A DNA stretch of 64,000 nucleotides from Liolophura sinensis (GCF_032854445.1 NC_088295.1:36693385-36757384); one strand, 5' to 3'. Positions 1 through 14,800 are shown, numbered from the stretch's first letter. Numbers and translations are program-made. Notes: generated from the letters alone by a model not told the origin.

Positions 1-2673
1 CTTCAGTCTCTCCTCAAGAATATCCCGCCGTAACTGTAGGTAAAGGAGTTGTTTGGTGGCAGCACTCCTGTGACAAGACAGCACAAATTGATTTGATTTA
101 TTTGTATGTTTATTTCACTGATGTCTGTAACACCAGAACTCAACTATTCACAAATGATTTAAAAATGCACCCCATGACTACTGAAGGTGTACATTTTGCC
201 TGATCATGAGAGATGTATTTATTTGAGAAATGTGTTTTTAAGTTTATTTCAAAAGTACATGTAGGGTGAAATCCTATTGGATTTTTTTTTTTTTTTTTTT
301 TTTGATTGGTGTTTTACGCCGTACTCAAGAATATTTCACTTATACGACGGCGGCCAGCATTATGGTGGGTGGAAACCGGGCAGAGCCCGGGGGAAACCCA
401 CGACCATCCGCAGGTTGCTGGCAGACCTTCTCACGTACGGCGAAATCCTATTGGAAATTTCAGAATTTTTGTACCAAAAGAAATATTTTACAACATATAT
501 GTGCCTCAAAAAAAAAAAAAGCTCTGTTTTGATACGGTTAAAAGGTACTGAGTGTAAACTCACTCAGACCAATGGATACTCTCATGAAAATACTTTATGC
601 CAACACATCTTTTAAACGTGGAGAAAACATAAAAATTATTGCAGATGAGAGTGTAAAAACTTAGTTATAAATGTGGTCTTCAATATTTTTTATTTTAAAG
701 AGAAAAAGACACTTGAAAATTATTTTTGTGTGGCGTATTTAAGACTACCTCTTGGTATATATTGTCTTTGCGTAATAATGTTATAAATGAGCATATAACA
801 CACATGCAATAAATTTATTAGCATTAAAATTTAAGCTTTTCTCTTCACAAACGTGCTCAACATGGATTTTGATCAAAGTAATATTTTAATATATTCAAAA
901 ATGTTATCAAAATTCAGATTAAATGTGTTTGGATATATACAACAAATTTACATTCAAATTAATTTATTAGACATGTATCAAATCCATATTTAGAACATCA
1001 TTATGCAAAAACTATATATGCCAAGTGGTGGGCCCAAGTACCCACCAAACGAAAATATTTCACAAATATCACAATCCTTTTCTCTTAAAAGAAAAATTCG
1101 AATGAAATTTGCAATTAAGTTTTCACACTCTTTCAGCTGATTTTGGCACCATTTTTATGTTTTCTTCTCGTTAAACACTCAAAACAGTCATTCCCAGGCC
1201 CTAGCCCTGCTCCCCCCCCCTCCTCCCTCCCCAAAGTCTTAATGACAGGCGAGTTTAGGTGCATGAACATGGATAGCTATAAGGTTCACTCACTTGAAAC
1301 GACTTATGTTGTCTGGGTAGAACTTGACCCTAAGGTAGACTGTGAACATGATGTTGGATGACTGTCCTTTCCCATCTCCCTTCCAGCCTTCAGGGGAAAC
1401 TTTATGTAACTTAGTATCACCCTCCATGAAGAAATGTTCTCCGTCTTGAGAGACAGAGAAAAGAGTAAGTAAAAGTCATCATGATTTGACAGCTATTTGA
1501 TAAACAGTTCTTCTTTAATGCCCAAGGTTTAAAGCCTGAAATAGCAAGGCAGTGGTACTTCCTTGTAAAGTTTTCTAAATTTTAAGCATCAAAAAGAGCT
1601 AGTTAGAATGACCTGGCTCTGGATTCAACCACTGCTTTTCATATAGGAAGAAAGAACGCTGAAACATCATGTGCAAGGATGCTCCAAATCTATTAAATAT
1701 CATTTAAATTACGTATCACAGGATGTCAGGTTACTGTAATTCTTCAACTTATTCGCATGTTTGCAAAGTGTTCATGTAAGAATTTTCTGCAGGCATTACT
1801 CTGTGCAGACTGAAAACAATATACTTCTTGTGACGCCCAGAAATTGCACTAAAAGTTGCTCTTTCATATTCAAAAAGGTTGAGGAACTGGGGTACAGGTT
1901 ATATCCCCAAAACAAAACATAACATTTACAATTATGTTTGTCGGAAGGTGATTTCTTCCTGCTTTCTTCAACATACAAATGAAAAATTCTTCAAAACAGC
2001 ATAGAAGATAGAAAGAAATCCATCAACTTACACACTACCATAAGTACAGGATTAAGGCAAATTTGACAATCGAACGTGTCCTTACCATTGATGTAGGTGA
2101 GACCAAAGTACTGGTGTTCAGCCAGACCAAGGTGTGTGATGACAGAGTCACAGAGAAGCTGGGCTGTGGTGCTTGGGTCACACATCACCCCTAACCTTTG
2201 ACCTGTCAGCAACACAATGGTCACCGGACGTGCGTTGGATGGGTTCTTCAAGCTCTGGTACACAAATATATCATTATATATAAGACAAGAGCAACATTTC
2301 ACTATTTCTGTATATCTCCTCTTCTTAAATTAGTTTAAAATGTTGAAAGAATGTATTATACCAAACATGTAACAAAGTTTTCTCAGAAGATATCTAAATA
2401 CAATGTATCTGACTTTCATTTCAAAATTTGAGTTCAGAATTTATCATAGCTTTAGCTAGTATCCAGATTCAGTAATTTTCACTAGTATATTTCAATATTC
2501 CAACTTACTGAAAAACCTGATATTTTCTATCTATTTGTTGAATTTCAGATGTAAAATACTATGTGTATGTACATGTTTTCCTATGAATATTAACTTACCT
2601 CACCAAGTAAGGGGAAGGTCAATTGCTCAATTGGCTCTGAACTACGAACAACAAACTCTGGGCCATAAAACTC
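1..2673 (-). CDS. PTPN13: FERM-domain exons of the PTPN13-like gene
   Basis: Exon 2599-2673 gives EFYGPEFVVRSSEPIEQL, corresponding to the FFGPEF segment just before the FERM domain. Exon 2086-2254 carries the ubiquitin-like F1 start (PVTIVLLTGQRLGVMCDP, then HLGLAEHQYFGLTYIN). Exon 1294-1444 carries KLHKVSPEGWK and the beta strand IMFTVYLRVKFYPDNISRFK. Exon 1-67 opens the F2 lobe with KQLLYLQLRRDILEERLK and is cut by the window edge. FERM lobes bind membrane lipids and cytoplasmic tails and would place the phosphatase under the plasma membrane. This part is the closest match in the whole gene. Confidence 0.92.
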
Positions 2674-5600
2674 CTGAAAAAAATATCACACAGTACATTC
2701 CATCTATTTACCTGACTGGGGTTCAGTAAGTTGTGAAGGTGTTTTTTTCCTTTAAATATGATGGCAATCAGTCTTAATGTGTGGAGAGAAACCACCAGCT
2801 TTTGGCAACGACCTGACACATATAACATAACTACTGTAACTAGCATATTGTGCTTAAAGTGAATGCCATATTTGTGGAGGGCAGCTTACCTCTGATCAAG
2901 TTTACATAAGGCCAACTAAACTGAGCACTCCATACAGCTTTATGCAGCAACAAACACAGACAGAAAATAAGGAGTGAAGGAATCTCAAAGGTTCCCCCTA
3001 ACCAAGGCCGGGAATAAATCACCACCTCCAGCATACTTGCAATTAACAGAACAATACCTGAACAATTCGGCAATGACCCACCCCTAAAATACATTTTATA
3101 TCTTCTTGTAAACATAAACTTCACAGAGAGGAACAGGATTTGTAATAAAACAAAAATTTCAGTTTGCAACAGAAAGCATTTTACATTTCACACAAATGGT
3201 AAATTCCACACAAATGGAAAAAATGGAAGATGAAATAAAGTTCTTTGAACCGAGACAAAACAGCATTTGTATACAACTTGTAATAGAAGTGAACACCGCG
3301 ATATACCATAACCAAGTAGAGTTTAGCCGATGATTTTAAAAAGTGTATCCCATGATTCCTTGCGTCTAGTTGTGATTCCTGGTAACTGGACACAGTTGGG
3401 TGGTAGTGGTGGTCTGAGGAGTGTGTTCACAGGAGTGTATATACCTGTGATAAGACCAATAAACATGCTCACGCTTCACTGAGGATGTGGCTGTTAGCTC
3501 TAGTAGAATCGCTACACAGCTACGGGAAATTTAGGGGGTGGAGGTGCCAAACTATAATTCACTGAGCAGTCAGATATAAACGACTGAGTTGTATTGATAT
3601 CATGGCTAATCCCAACTTTTCGCACAGCCCTGGGTTTAGTCTTTGAAGTTTCAATACAGTGTTGGAGACCTGTCAATCACAGCAGAGACCCTATCCGACC
3701 ATATGATGATTTGTGAAATGTTTTTAATTCTACTCACTCTAAATGGGTTACTTGTGCTGCATAAACCACTGAAACACATGACTACATGGCTTCACTGAAA
3801 TGGTTTAGTAGTAAAGTGCATAACGGTCTCGCAAAAACCACTGTACATGAATTTCACTGGGCACGTGGCTATACGTAAATTAATGAACCTCTGTCTGCTA
3901 GTCCAGTTTCCGGCGGGATATTTCACAATTGTGACTATTCCAAGGCGTGGGTCAATGAAAATAAATGCATCTAATTGGCCAGTGCTGAAATCAGTAAGCT
4001 GTCAGCTACCTGTAGACATTACGCACACTTGACTCTGAGTTTTCAGTCCAGTGAATGGCAATCGGCTGTCAAAACAATGCCGGAATGAGGTTAGAACTCA
4101 TGGTATACTAGTACCTAGTTTCAGAAACTTTGCGGAATTGTGTCTTTTGCAGTGAACTGAAGGTACCCGATTTGATAAGGCGGGAAAAATAAATTCCTCT
4201 GAAATGGGAGAAGAGTCTTGATTGTAACGAAATAACACGTGCATGAGACGTGCTATTTTATGAGAGCTTGACGACTGTTATATTGCTGAAATAAATGCCA
4301 ATTTGTTAAATTTATTAACTGGGCTGTGAACGGACAACACCGTTTCCCGGATAATGGTATCTTTGGATGATCTCCATGTAATTGAGGCCAGCAATTGTAA
4401 CCCGCAAATTTAGTCTGTGAACCTGAGTAAAGTAGCCTGTTTAGCATGGACATTTTTGGAATATACAGGTTTGTTGCAATTCTCGCTTCATACTTTATTC
4501 ACTCTAATTCATGAGTAAAGACAAAGGTGTGACTGGTACCGTAGTTGACCCAATACAGTGCGGATTAGCAGCTTAAACATTCATGAAGTTTAATGGGGGG
4601 GGAGGAGGAGGGGAGAGGGGGAGGCTAATATCTCATATGCCATGCTGCTGCGAACTAAGATTATGCAGAAGTAACCAAAAATTTATTTTCAATGACTGAC
4701 CGACCCAACCTTGAGAACAATGGCTTGTTCAGCACAACAAGCAACATCTAAAATGAGGATCTAGATGGACTAGTGGGTGCAAAATCACCCTTCTCTCAGC
4801 CTAGGGAGTCTACCCCATGTGGACTACTGCACATCTTGGGGTTTATCATTCTCCCCGGTCATCTCCTCCGGCATCTCAAATCGGCTAAACTTTACGGCCA
4901 GAAATTTTCGGCTAAACTCTACGTTACATACGGTACCAAAACCTTTCAAGTCAGTCCTTATATGTGCTTCAAAATTAATGCAACACATATTTACAAGCAA
5001 TAGACAGTCAAAATAGAACTAGCAAACAGAGCCACCCACCCTTGCTTCCTGTTCCGCCGCTGTGTAGGTTATGGGCTGGCCATACTCATGGTGGCTGGAG
5101 ACGGGTTTCTGGGTGTGGACTGGTCTCACCCTTGGCTGGTCAGGCAGCTGAACATGCACATTATCATCCCTGACACTGTAATCAGGCTCCAAACTCTCCT
5201 TAGATGCCCTGTGAAAGTAGCATGTCACAAACGTTTCAAGTCATATCAGTTAAGTGCCATGGTGAATTTTCCTGATAAAGGAAAAAATATCATTTTACAA
5301 GAGCTACACTTGGAAAAGAATGAGTGAGTGCTTGGGATTAAATGTAGTACTTAACAATTTTTCAGTGATATGACGACAAAAAGAGTCCTTAGAGTGCAAG
5401 TGATGTGCCTCCTTGTAGCAGGACGGATTTCCACCGCTCTTTTATGTAGTACTACTTCACTGAGACCACTCACCAGAGGCAAGTAAGCCAAGCTAAACAC
5501 CAAGCAAAGGAAGTTACAATTTCCTCTTTTAAAGTCTTAGGTGTGACCTGACCCAGGATTGACGCTGGATCCTACCACCTCCCGAAGCGGACGCTCTACC

Positions 5601-5767
5601 AACTCTGCTATGGGGACAGATCTCACTTGGAAAAAGAGTCAGACTCTAATAATGAATATGTTGTCATTGTAGCACATGACAAGAGTATGAAATTGAAACT
5701 ACAATGTCAATGCCAGATAGATATATAATATCTGTATGTAGACATATATATATATACACACGTGAAT

Positions 5768-5818
<51 letters not shown>

Positions 5819-8800
5819 ATTTCCATCTTTCAATCACCTTCACCTTCCACAATACACATTTAAAATGAGACAAATACTCTTTAACGTTATAGATTTGGTG
5901 TTTAGCTTGACGCATTTTAAAAGCAACAATGCTATTTGTCTTAAAGCCTTCCATTGTATCAGGTGCACTGTGCTTGCAAAGCACAAATGTTGGTAAATTC
6001 CTGTGCTTCATGCAATTTTTAGTTTTCATCTGCAATATATTTTCCCTGCCTATGTATTTAATATTTATTTAGTTGCGCAGTGTTTTGCACCACAATCACC
6101 AACTTTTCATTTGAATGGCAGCAGTCAGGTTTATGAGTTGGGGGCACTCACATACTCACAAGTGTACTTTGCATAACAAATCTCTTGATTTAAAGCCCAA
6201 GTCAATTCATCAAGAGCTGAATTCAAAGATCCTTTCACCACATGTTAATCTGTTCATGGTTGATGGCTGTAGCTGCATTATTGTCAATGCTTTTTAATTG
6301 CTCAGACAGGAATTCTTTTGGAGATTCTCCTGCCTGCAGTGCTTATACAGCCATGGCAGAAATTAGCAGTCGATGCTGCATGTATCACCCATTTAAGTGG
6401 TACTGCAAGACATTCATAGGGGATTGCTTCATTTGGCTGCCAAAAATATATACTGTATATTCTTAATAATTACAGACACTCGCAAACTGAGACACACTGA
6501 AAATAAGCCGATAGATCACAGAAGTCTCTCACAAAGCATTCACAGCGGGTGATATCGGCATGCCAGAATAGGCCTACCCTGGCCTATAAAGTCAGTCTTT
6601 CCTGAAAGTTTATACACAGCAACTCATTTTGACACGGCAACTCATTTTGTCACTGATCGACTACTGGTAATTCCCTACTTCCTGCAGATGATTTACTACT
6701 TAAAACAACAGCCATGATGGAAAGTTTGTTAGTCAATTGTCAACGGCCAATGGTTTAGACTGGTTTTCTTCACCCACGTACACAGAGAAATAGTGAACGT
6801 GTGAAATAGACAAGAATTCTCAATGCCCGATTGAATCTGTGCATACCTGACAGGCCCCTGATCATGGATGGACCCAGAGGCCTCACTGCTGATGACACTG
6901 TCCCTATCTGGCCCCTGCCCCATCTGTAGCGCCAGCTCAGAGCCATATGTGGCGTGGATATCTGGGAAGTAGGAACCTGAGTAGGCAAACAGACACACAT
7001 GTATTACTTACATTATGTTTACAAATATAGCTTGTTCACTTTTCTTAATGAACACAACTTACTTGCCATGTAATTCATATCATGCACAACAAAATCAGCT
7101 TGTTTAATTTAATAATATTGTATTTTAATATACAAGCTGGATATTAGAGACAGATCCAGATCTTAATGTAGATCACTTATAAATGTCCACTTAACTTCTT
7201 AATAATTTCTTCTAAAGGTTAAAATGTAAGAAGAAAAATTAACTGCCATCAAAGATTATTAATATTATCTATAATTCTGATATTAGGCTTCAAGCATTCC
7301 ACTTCATTAAACTGATGGAGTAAAATCTAACAGAATTCGTTAAAGACATTTATGATAAACATGTAGTTTTCAGTCAGTTTCTGCTGACACTCGCTTCAAG
7401 TTTTGTGTTTTCTGTCACTATAAGAGAACAATACACATTCATACATAACAAACCTGCTTGTAGTTTTTAAAAGTTTTCTCAGTTATCTTTATGGAAGTTA
7501 TATTTAAGAAAGTGTAAATTCCTTTGACACTTCCATCAAATCATCAACATAGCTCAAGAAGAGAATTTAATCTAAAATGTTACATTCCATACTATTAACA
7601 ATGCCAAACAATGACACGAAAACATACTCAGTGGCACAAAATATCTTCTAAGATTCCCACTGATTTGTTCCCCACATTCTTAATATAACTGGTGTTAACT
7701 GCATACACTATCACTTTTTACAGTACTAGTCATCCAGGCCACAGAATCAGAGGTTGTACATTAACAGCTTTACTCTTACCCTGAGCATAGGAACCTGCTG
7801 AGGCCAGTGACCTAGTCTCTGAGGAGTTATCCCTGGGTCTTGGGTAGTTCACCAGAGGAGGGTCTGGAGTGGTACCCTCATCTTCCAAGTCAGCTCTCAA
7901 TGCTCGCAGTCTTTGCTGCCGCTCTTTTAGTTTGAGATATTTCTGATAGGTTGCCTCGCCAACACTGGACGGAGGCAGAAGTGTAGAGTTTTCATTGGGA
8001 TTCTGGGTGATCTTGGAAAAGTGACGAGGGGACCGTCCTCTAGAGCCACCATAGTCTGACGGGTTGATGTCTCGGCTGTTGTGTCTAGATCCGTAAGAGC
8101 TAGAACTGTCCCGATCTCCATAATACGACCCATTCCGTCTCCGTTTGGTGCGACCATTAGGTGAGTGTCTTTCCGTCAAGCCCTGATGATGATGGCCCTT
8201 TCTGTGGTTTCTTGTTCTAGAGCCTAAGTGTATGATCAAATTTGTCAGTGTACAAACCAGCAAACACATATGCATGTATGTTTATATTTAAATATCAGGG
8301 CATGAAAAGAACTTCGCATCTAAATAAGTTTTCCTTCTTTTGTTTCTTTTGCCCTGAAAATATTTATACCTGATCCAAGAATGTTTCCTTTACACCTAAT
8401 CAGTCAGCTTTAGGTATGGAAAGAACAATGCAAAACTTTTGAGAAACCATATCCATGACAACTACCAATTCTTGAATTTGAGCATTTGGCCTCATTGGTC
8501 AAGTAATAGTAACATCACTTCAGAACGCAGGATTACTTCAACAAAAACTCCTTCCAGTAATAGCAAGGCGTAACCGTTAAGTTTGATCTCAGGAGCCAAG
8601 TTATTTTCTAGGAGCCAACCTGGAAATTCATTAGAATTTGGCTTGCGAAATGCATTTCTTTTAACCCTAGCTACTACATGTCCACAGAATAAATAACTTG
8701 CTCTTTGAGATAGATGATTTTAAAACTATATGCATGTATAAATGACAAAAAGTTTTCGTTTTTCTCTATAATAACCATAAAAGGGTATATTTTAAACCAG

Positions 8801-11800
8801 GTAACAGATACCATGAGTCACAAGGATCGCTAACAACTGCAGCACTTACCTCTACTGCGTGACCTTGACCTAGATCTTGACCTTGACCTTGATCGTGGGG
8901 GTGACAATGAGGAAGACCATGAGTTGTGTTTTCTGGTTGGTCTGTGGTTGATGCTGTCTCCAGTTTGATGGCGATTATGTCTGTACCTAGGCCGGGGCTG
9001 ACGGCCGTGTGACTGGCTGTTTGAAGTCACAAAATTCTCTTGCCCTGGCTGAATATTCTCCATCTAAACATTAGTATTTCAGATTTATATTTAAATTAAC
9101 TACACAGACATAATCACAAGACTTGTCAAGGTAAGCCTGAAGAAGGCCTCCTTTATTGATTCATTTACTTGATGGGGTTTATTAAAAATGTTGACTATTG
9201 CTATGAAATAGCGATCAGAGGTGAAGTAAACCCAAGTCCCAAGAGTAAACCATCCTCCCTTGCAACAACAAATCAGCAAAATCTGGGCCCATGCCTGAGA
9301 GTAGGAACATCCCATTGGATAAATGAGCGAATGACAGCTTCTTCTCATGTTTTTTATTATTATCAGAGAGGTGAATTCTTCAGACATGAACAACTCAAGT
9401 ATAATCACATCATCCCCCACAACTTCAGATGAATTTAACTGGGAAAAGAAACCTGTTTTCCCAAGTATAGACGATGTTCAAGTGGAGGAAACCTATGAAC
9501 AGAGTAAACCATCGACATTTGGTAAGTTACACGTACACTTTTCAACGTATCACACACCTATGCACACTACATAATTTGTTGACATACAAGTGGTCTTCAA
9601 TGCACACTGGGTTGTGTCAATGATCTTTTGTTGTCATCGCATTCCCTGTCCAAGACCAGGATTGAATCCATACCTCACATGTCCTTGTAATCGAAAGACA
9701 AGCACCTTTAACCACTCTGCCACGACCAACTACACAACTGACAGTAATCAGCATTCAAGTAATCACCTGTCTGAACAGAGTACAGATCTCACAGGATTGT
9801 GAACCCCATACTATCTGATCTATGTCATAACAACACGGGACACCAGCGAAGAGTGAGTGAGAGCTTAGGGTTTAACGTCATACTTAACAATTTTCAGTCG
9901 TATGACAAGGAATGTGTCCTCAGAGTGCATGCAACGTGCCACTTTGTTGCAGGACAGATTTCCACCGCACTTTTATCTAGTGCTGCTTCACTGAGGCAGC
10001 TTAGCGAAGGCAAGTAAGCCGCCCCACCTGAGCCATTATACTGACACGGGTCAACCAGTCACTGCACAATCCACTTAATGCTTAACACAAGGCGAGAAAG
10101 TTACAACTTAAGGTCTTAGGTGTGACCCAACCCAGGACAGACCTCTCAACCCCAAAGTGGACGCTCTACCAACTGAGCCATCCAGGCCGGTTCATCAGCA
10201 ACAGTTCACATGTAACATTTCTCCAAGCCTGTGGATCATGTTGTTGGCCGGTATATTACATACCTCATCCGGATCGCCCAGTATGTAGTTGTAGAGCTGT
10301 GTCACATGTCGTGAGCTTGACATGTGACCCGGGTGGCTGTCATTGTACAGTGCACAGGCCTGAAATGTGAATCACAATGACAACATTTATTTGCTTAGAG
10401 ATGAAGTCTTCATTCAGCAAGTGGCATTAAGCCATAATTATTCATTCATTCATTCATTCAGCAAGTGCATTTTATTGTAAATTTCACAATTTTAATAATC
10501 CATACAAATAATTATTTGCTCTCAAACTGATATAAATTCTCAATAAATATAACTGTCCCTACATCAACCATGATTCTCAATTGCCGCTGGCTGATCGAAC
10601 GGGTTAAAATGTTGACATACACAGCAGATCACCAAACCAGCTCTATCTGCTATCAATATGGCCTTCATGATTTTTCTTAGGTCAGCTTTAAATATACATA
10701 AGAATGGCTTTCTGTTTAATAAATACTGTAGGGACAAAATCATTATCAAATCATTGAGAAGGGTATTGTAAATGGGGATTTTATTTACTTATTTATTTGA
10801 TTGGTGTGTGTAAGTCTTGTGACCTGCACGTAAAGAAGTCCCATTCTAAACGCCCAAAATGTAAGTTTTGTGACCTGCATGTAAAGATGTCCCATCCAAG
10901 CCACATACAATGTAAGTCTTGTGACCTGCATGTAAAGAAATCCCATCCTAAACACGAACAATGCGAGTCCTGTGACCTGCATGTAAAGGAGTCCTTCCCT
11001 AAAGACATACAATGTAAGTCTTGTGACCTACATGTAAAGAAGTCCCATCCTAAACACATAGAATGTAGTCTTGCAACCTGCATGTATCAAGAAGTCCCAT
11101 CCTAAACACATACAATGTAAGTCTTGTGACCTGCATGTGAAGAAATCCCATCCTAAACACATACAATGTAAGTCTTGTGACCTGCATGTGAAGAAATCCC
11201 ATCCTAAACACATACAATGTAAGTCTTGAAACCTGCATGTAAAGTCCCATCCTAAACACATACAATGTAAGTCTTGAAACCTGCATGTAAAGTCCCATCC
11301 TAAACACATACAATGTAAGTCTTGCAACCTGCATGTAAAGTCCCATCCTAAACACATACAATGTAAGTCTTGCGACCTGCATGTAAAGAAGTCGTATCCT
11401 AAACACACACAATGTAAGTTTTGCAACCAGCATTTAAAGTATTTATTTATTTATTTGATTGGAGTTTTAAGCCGTACTCAACCTGCATGTAAAGAAGTCC
11501 TATCCTAAATGCATACAATGTAAGTCCTGCAGCCTGCAAGCTTCATCCCCAAACATGTACATGGACTACATATGCAAGTAGTGCCTCCTGGTTACAAGTG
11601 AACATGCCCATCCTCAACCCATGCCTAAGTCTTACCTCCAGTATGTGAACAAGTCCCATTCTCAAAGAAGGATTGTCTGTGCTCATAGCGGTCAGCAAGG
11701 GTCCAAGACTAGGGCTCAGGCCAGGGGACTGCAAATGCACACAGTACACATATCAATGTAATTAGAAAAAATAAATGACTGATGAGATATTTATTCGTAT

Positions 11801-14800
11801 GATCACCACTGTAGGTAGCAGACTCCACAGTGCCAGCATATATTGGCACAAAACACCAATGAAATAATTCCAAATTGGTGGATTTGTTTTCCCATCTGAA
11901 TATTAATGCTTTTATATTTGACATACATATATTTTATGTCATGTGCATATAGGCCAGTAATTAACAATATATAGTGTTTAAGGCGACCCAATGACCTATG
12001 GACTTCCAATTTGAGAACTGAAGGACCCAGGTTCAATTCTGTCTCAGGACAAGCCTCAGAACTCATATACCAATTATTGATTGTCCTAGTGTCAGTATAC
12101 AGCACACTGGGTGAGGTGTTCTGTCTGATGCCAAACACCAGATTTTACATGTTCACGTATCAGGAAAGTATTTGCTTGACTTATTATCTGACTGGTGTTT
12201 TATGCATTTCATATTTCACTTATATGACAGTGGCTACAGCGTGGAGGAAACCGGGCAGAGCCAGGGGAAAACCCACAACTGTCCACAGGTTCTTGACAGA
12301 CCTTCACACGCACGACCGGAGAGGAAGCCAGCATGAGCTGAACTTGAACTCACAACAACTGCATTGGTGGGAGGCTCCTGGATCACTGCACAGTGCTGCC
12401 ATGCTTAGACATCATCTTGATATGGCAGAGATAATACTGAAAACTACCCTAAACCCCAAAGACATGAAAGAGGAAATCAGTTGCATTGTTTTCTCACCGT
12501 GAGTCTCTGGTCATTAAGTCCAGCAGCTGTCAGTAAAGTCTTTCCCAAGGAGTACATATACATCTGAAAACAAAAAGTCAAAATTTGTAAATTTTGAGGA
12601 TCACATATATCAAATCTAATACGATCATATTCTGCTACTTGTCCAGTCCAAATTTGTGACTGAAAAACCTGATAATAATCAAACTATTAAGTGACTTGTC
12701 TTAATTTACACTGAAAGATGGAAAAAAGCATATAACATTTTGTTACAAAATGCTTTCTATTTTCATTTGCAGACATTTTAGGTGTGTGCACTATACATTT
12801 TGAGATACACTGTGATGTAAGAGGTGATTAGCATACACTGCATTGAGCTGCAGCAATATGTCACACTGTTTTTGTTCAATAAATCAGATTTCTCCCTCAC
12901 AAGTTATGTTTGTGGAAAAAACCGATGCAGCCAGGGTACAACAGCAACATTATGGGTATAGATTCATGTGATCTGTATAATGGCAGCACAATGCTCTTTT
13001 ATTACTTTAATGCATTGTTTCTTAGATGTACCTGTATATTCAGTAATTGCATTTTGCTTTTCTTACTGTCGCTAGAGATCTGTAAATTGTTGTTCATTTT
13101 TTTAAAGACAGTATGGCATGGCTAATTTGACTTTGGCTAATTTCCATACCAGAAGTTAAACACCTATCACCTGTTTTCAGTATGCAAACAAAACAAGACT
13201 CAGACAGTAATATTATCATTAATCCCCATGGTTGACAAGGCACAACATTTTATCTTCTGCTGCAGTGATATTCATAGAAATTGACACCATGCCTTTGATT
13301 CAAAGTTTTTACAAAAAAAAATCATAACATAATTGATAATCAGTGTTCTTGTGGACAATGGTTATGAATTCCTGTCAAAAATAATCCTTTATCTTAAACC
13401 AGCCTGAAATGAGCAATTAACGTAAAAAATCAATGAAGCCCTCAAATACAACAATTACACGTGCATGAGCAGATCCTAACACTACATGCATAACAGGACA
13501 TTTTAAAACAGGGGGCGCTGTTTGCCAGGACAGAAATGTCTAGGGTTTCAGTAATGGCATAAATCAACAGCCAGTCTCGGTGAAAGCAGATGTTATGACA
13601 GTGTACAAATCAGCTTCACAGTTCATGTACCGGAAGCTGTTGTATTAAGGCCCAGGAGCATGTACTTACTATAAACATACTCAAACATCTCTGCCACACT
13701 TACTTATCTAGCATTTCTTAAATCTGACCACCCAACTTGAATTTTTCAAGATGTTTCAAAGTACTCCATCATACATCAAATCTCCATCTTTTAAACAGTA
13801 GAATATAATCAGAAATAATTCCCTGCTTCCAACATGCACCCTCCATAAAATGCAAACAAACGAATGGTCTTAAAAAATATCCCTGTCAAAACTACAATAT
13901 ATATAGGTATATAGGTACATATTAAGGTAAGACTTGAGGACTTGATTTACATATTTTTTACATATCCGATTGGTGCTTTATGCTGTACTCAATAATATTT
14001 GACTTCAACAATGGTGGCCAGAATTATGGCGGGAGAAAATGAGACAGAGTCTCGTGAAAACGCCACAACTATCTATATCTTGCTGAAAGACTTTCCAAAT
14101 ATGCGAGAGGAAGTTAGTATGGATGACTAGGAGGTCAATATATTTAATTACCAAACATTAGAAAATTAATTATACGTGTATACACAGAATTTAGTAGAAA
14201 TACATTTACATGTACACACACTGAAACTGTCAATGTCCTAGGAGTCAACAGAGTGGCTTAGGTGTTTGATGTCTAGAAAGCATTCATCCCAAAATACATG
14301 CAGATACATGTATTTATAGTGAGCAGCCAATTTTCCCTGTCAGTGTCTGGAACAGTGGGGCTAAGAAGCTGTGGGGCTGATCTGAAGGAGAGGACAGCCT
14401 CAGCATATCACTACTGGCATCACAGGATGGGTGTCAGACTGTTGGTGTTACCAGAAATAGCTGCATATCAGTGAGAAGGCAGACTTGCACTGAGTCAGTT
14501 CCCTCTCCCTCCACACACACCCCATTCTCTAATATCCAACAGCAGACTCAATACACACTCACCAAGGGAATAACAATCTTCAGGTCACCTGGAATTTATA
14601 GCTTCAAAAACATTGTGTTCTTGGGAGATTGTAGAGGAGTGGAGCAGTCAGTCAACCAGTTTTAAGCAGAAAGATCAAATGTGTAAAATTCCTTTTCTTT
14701 TAACTATAATACTGTATATGTTGTAATCAGGAGAATACCATAAATTATTAGTTTCCACATTGGGCAAAAAGTATGTCTAGTATTTATGACAAATGTATAG

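Noticed and set aside
266-615. Overlapping ORFs of 80-112 codons on the plus strand
   Set aside because: They are read through a SINE and its poly(T).
5580-5622. Possible tRNA gene
   Set aside because: It is the tRNA-like head of a family III SINE; no complete cloverleaf.
9655-9735. Possible tRNA-Ser/Leu gene on the minus strand
   Set aside because: A and B boxes are present, but the sequence continues into a SINE body and the arms do not pair as a tRNA.
10785-11433. Long repeat-protein ORFs on both strands (up to 132 codons)
   Set aside because: By-products of the 51-bp tandem array within a PTPN13 intron.
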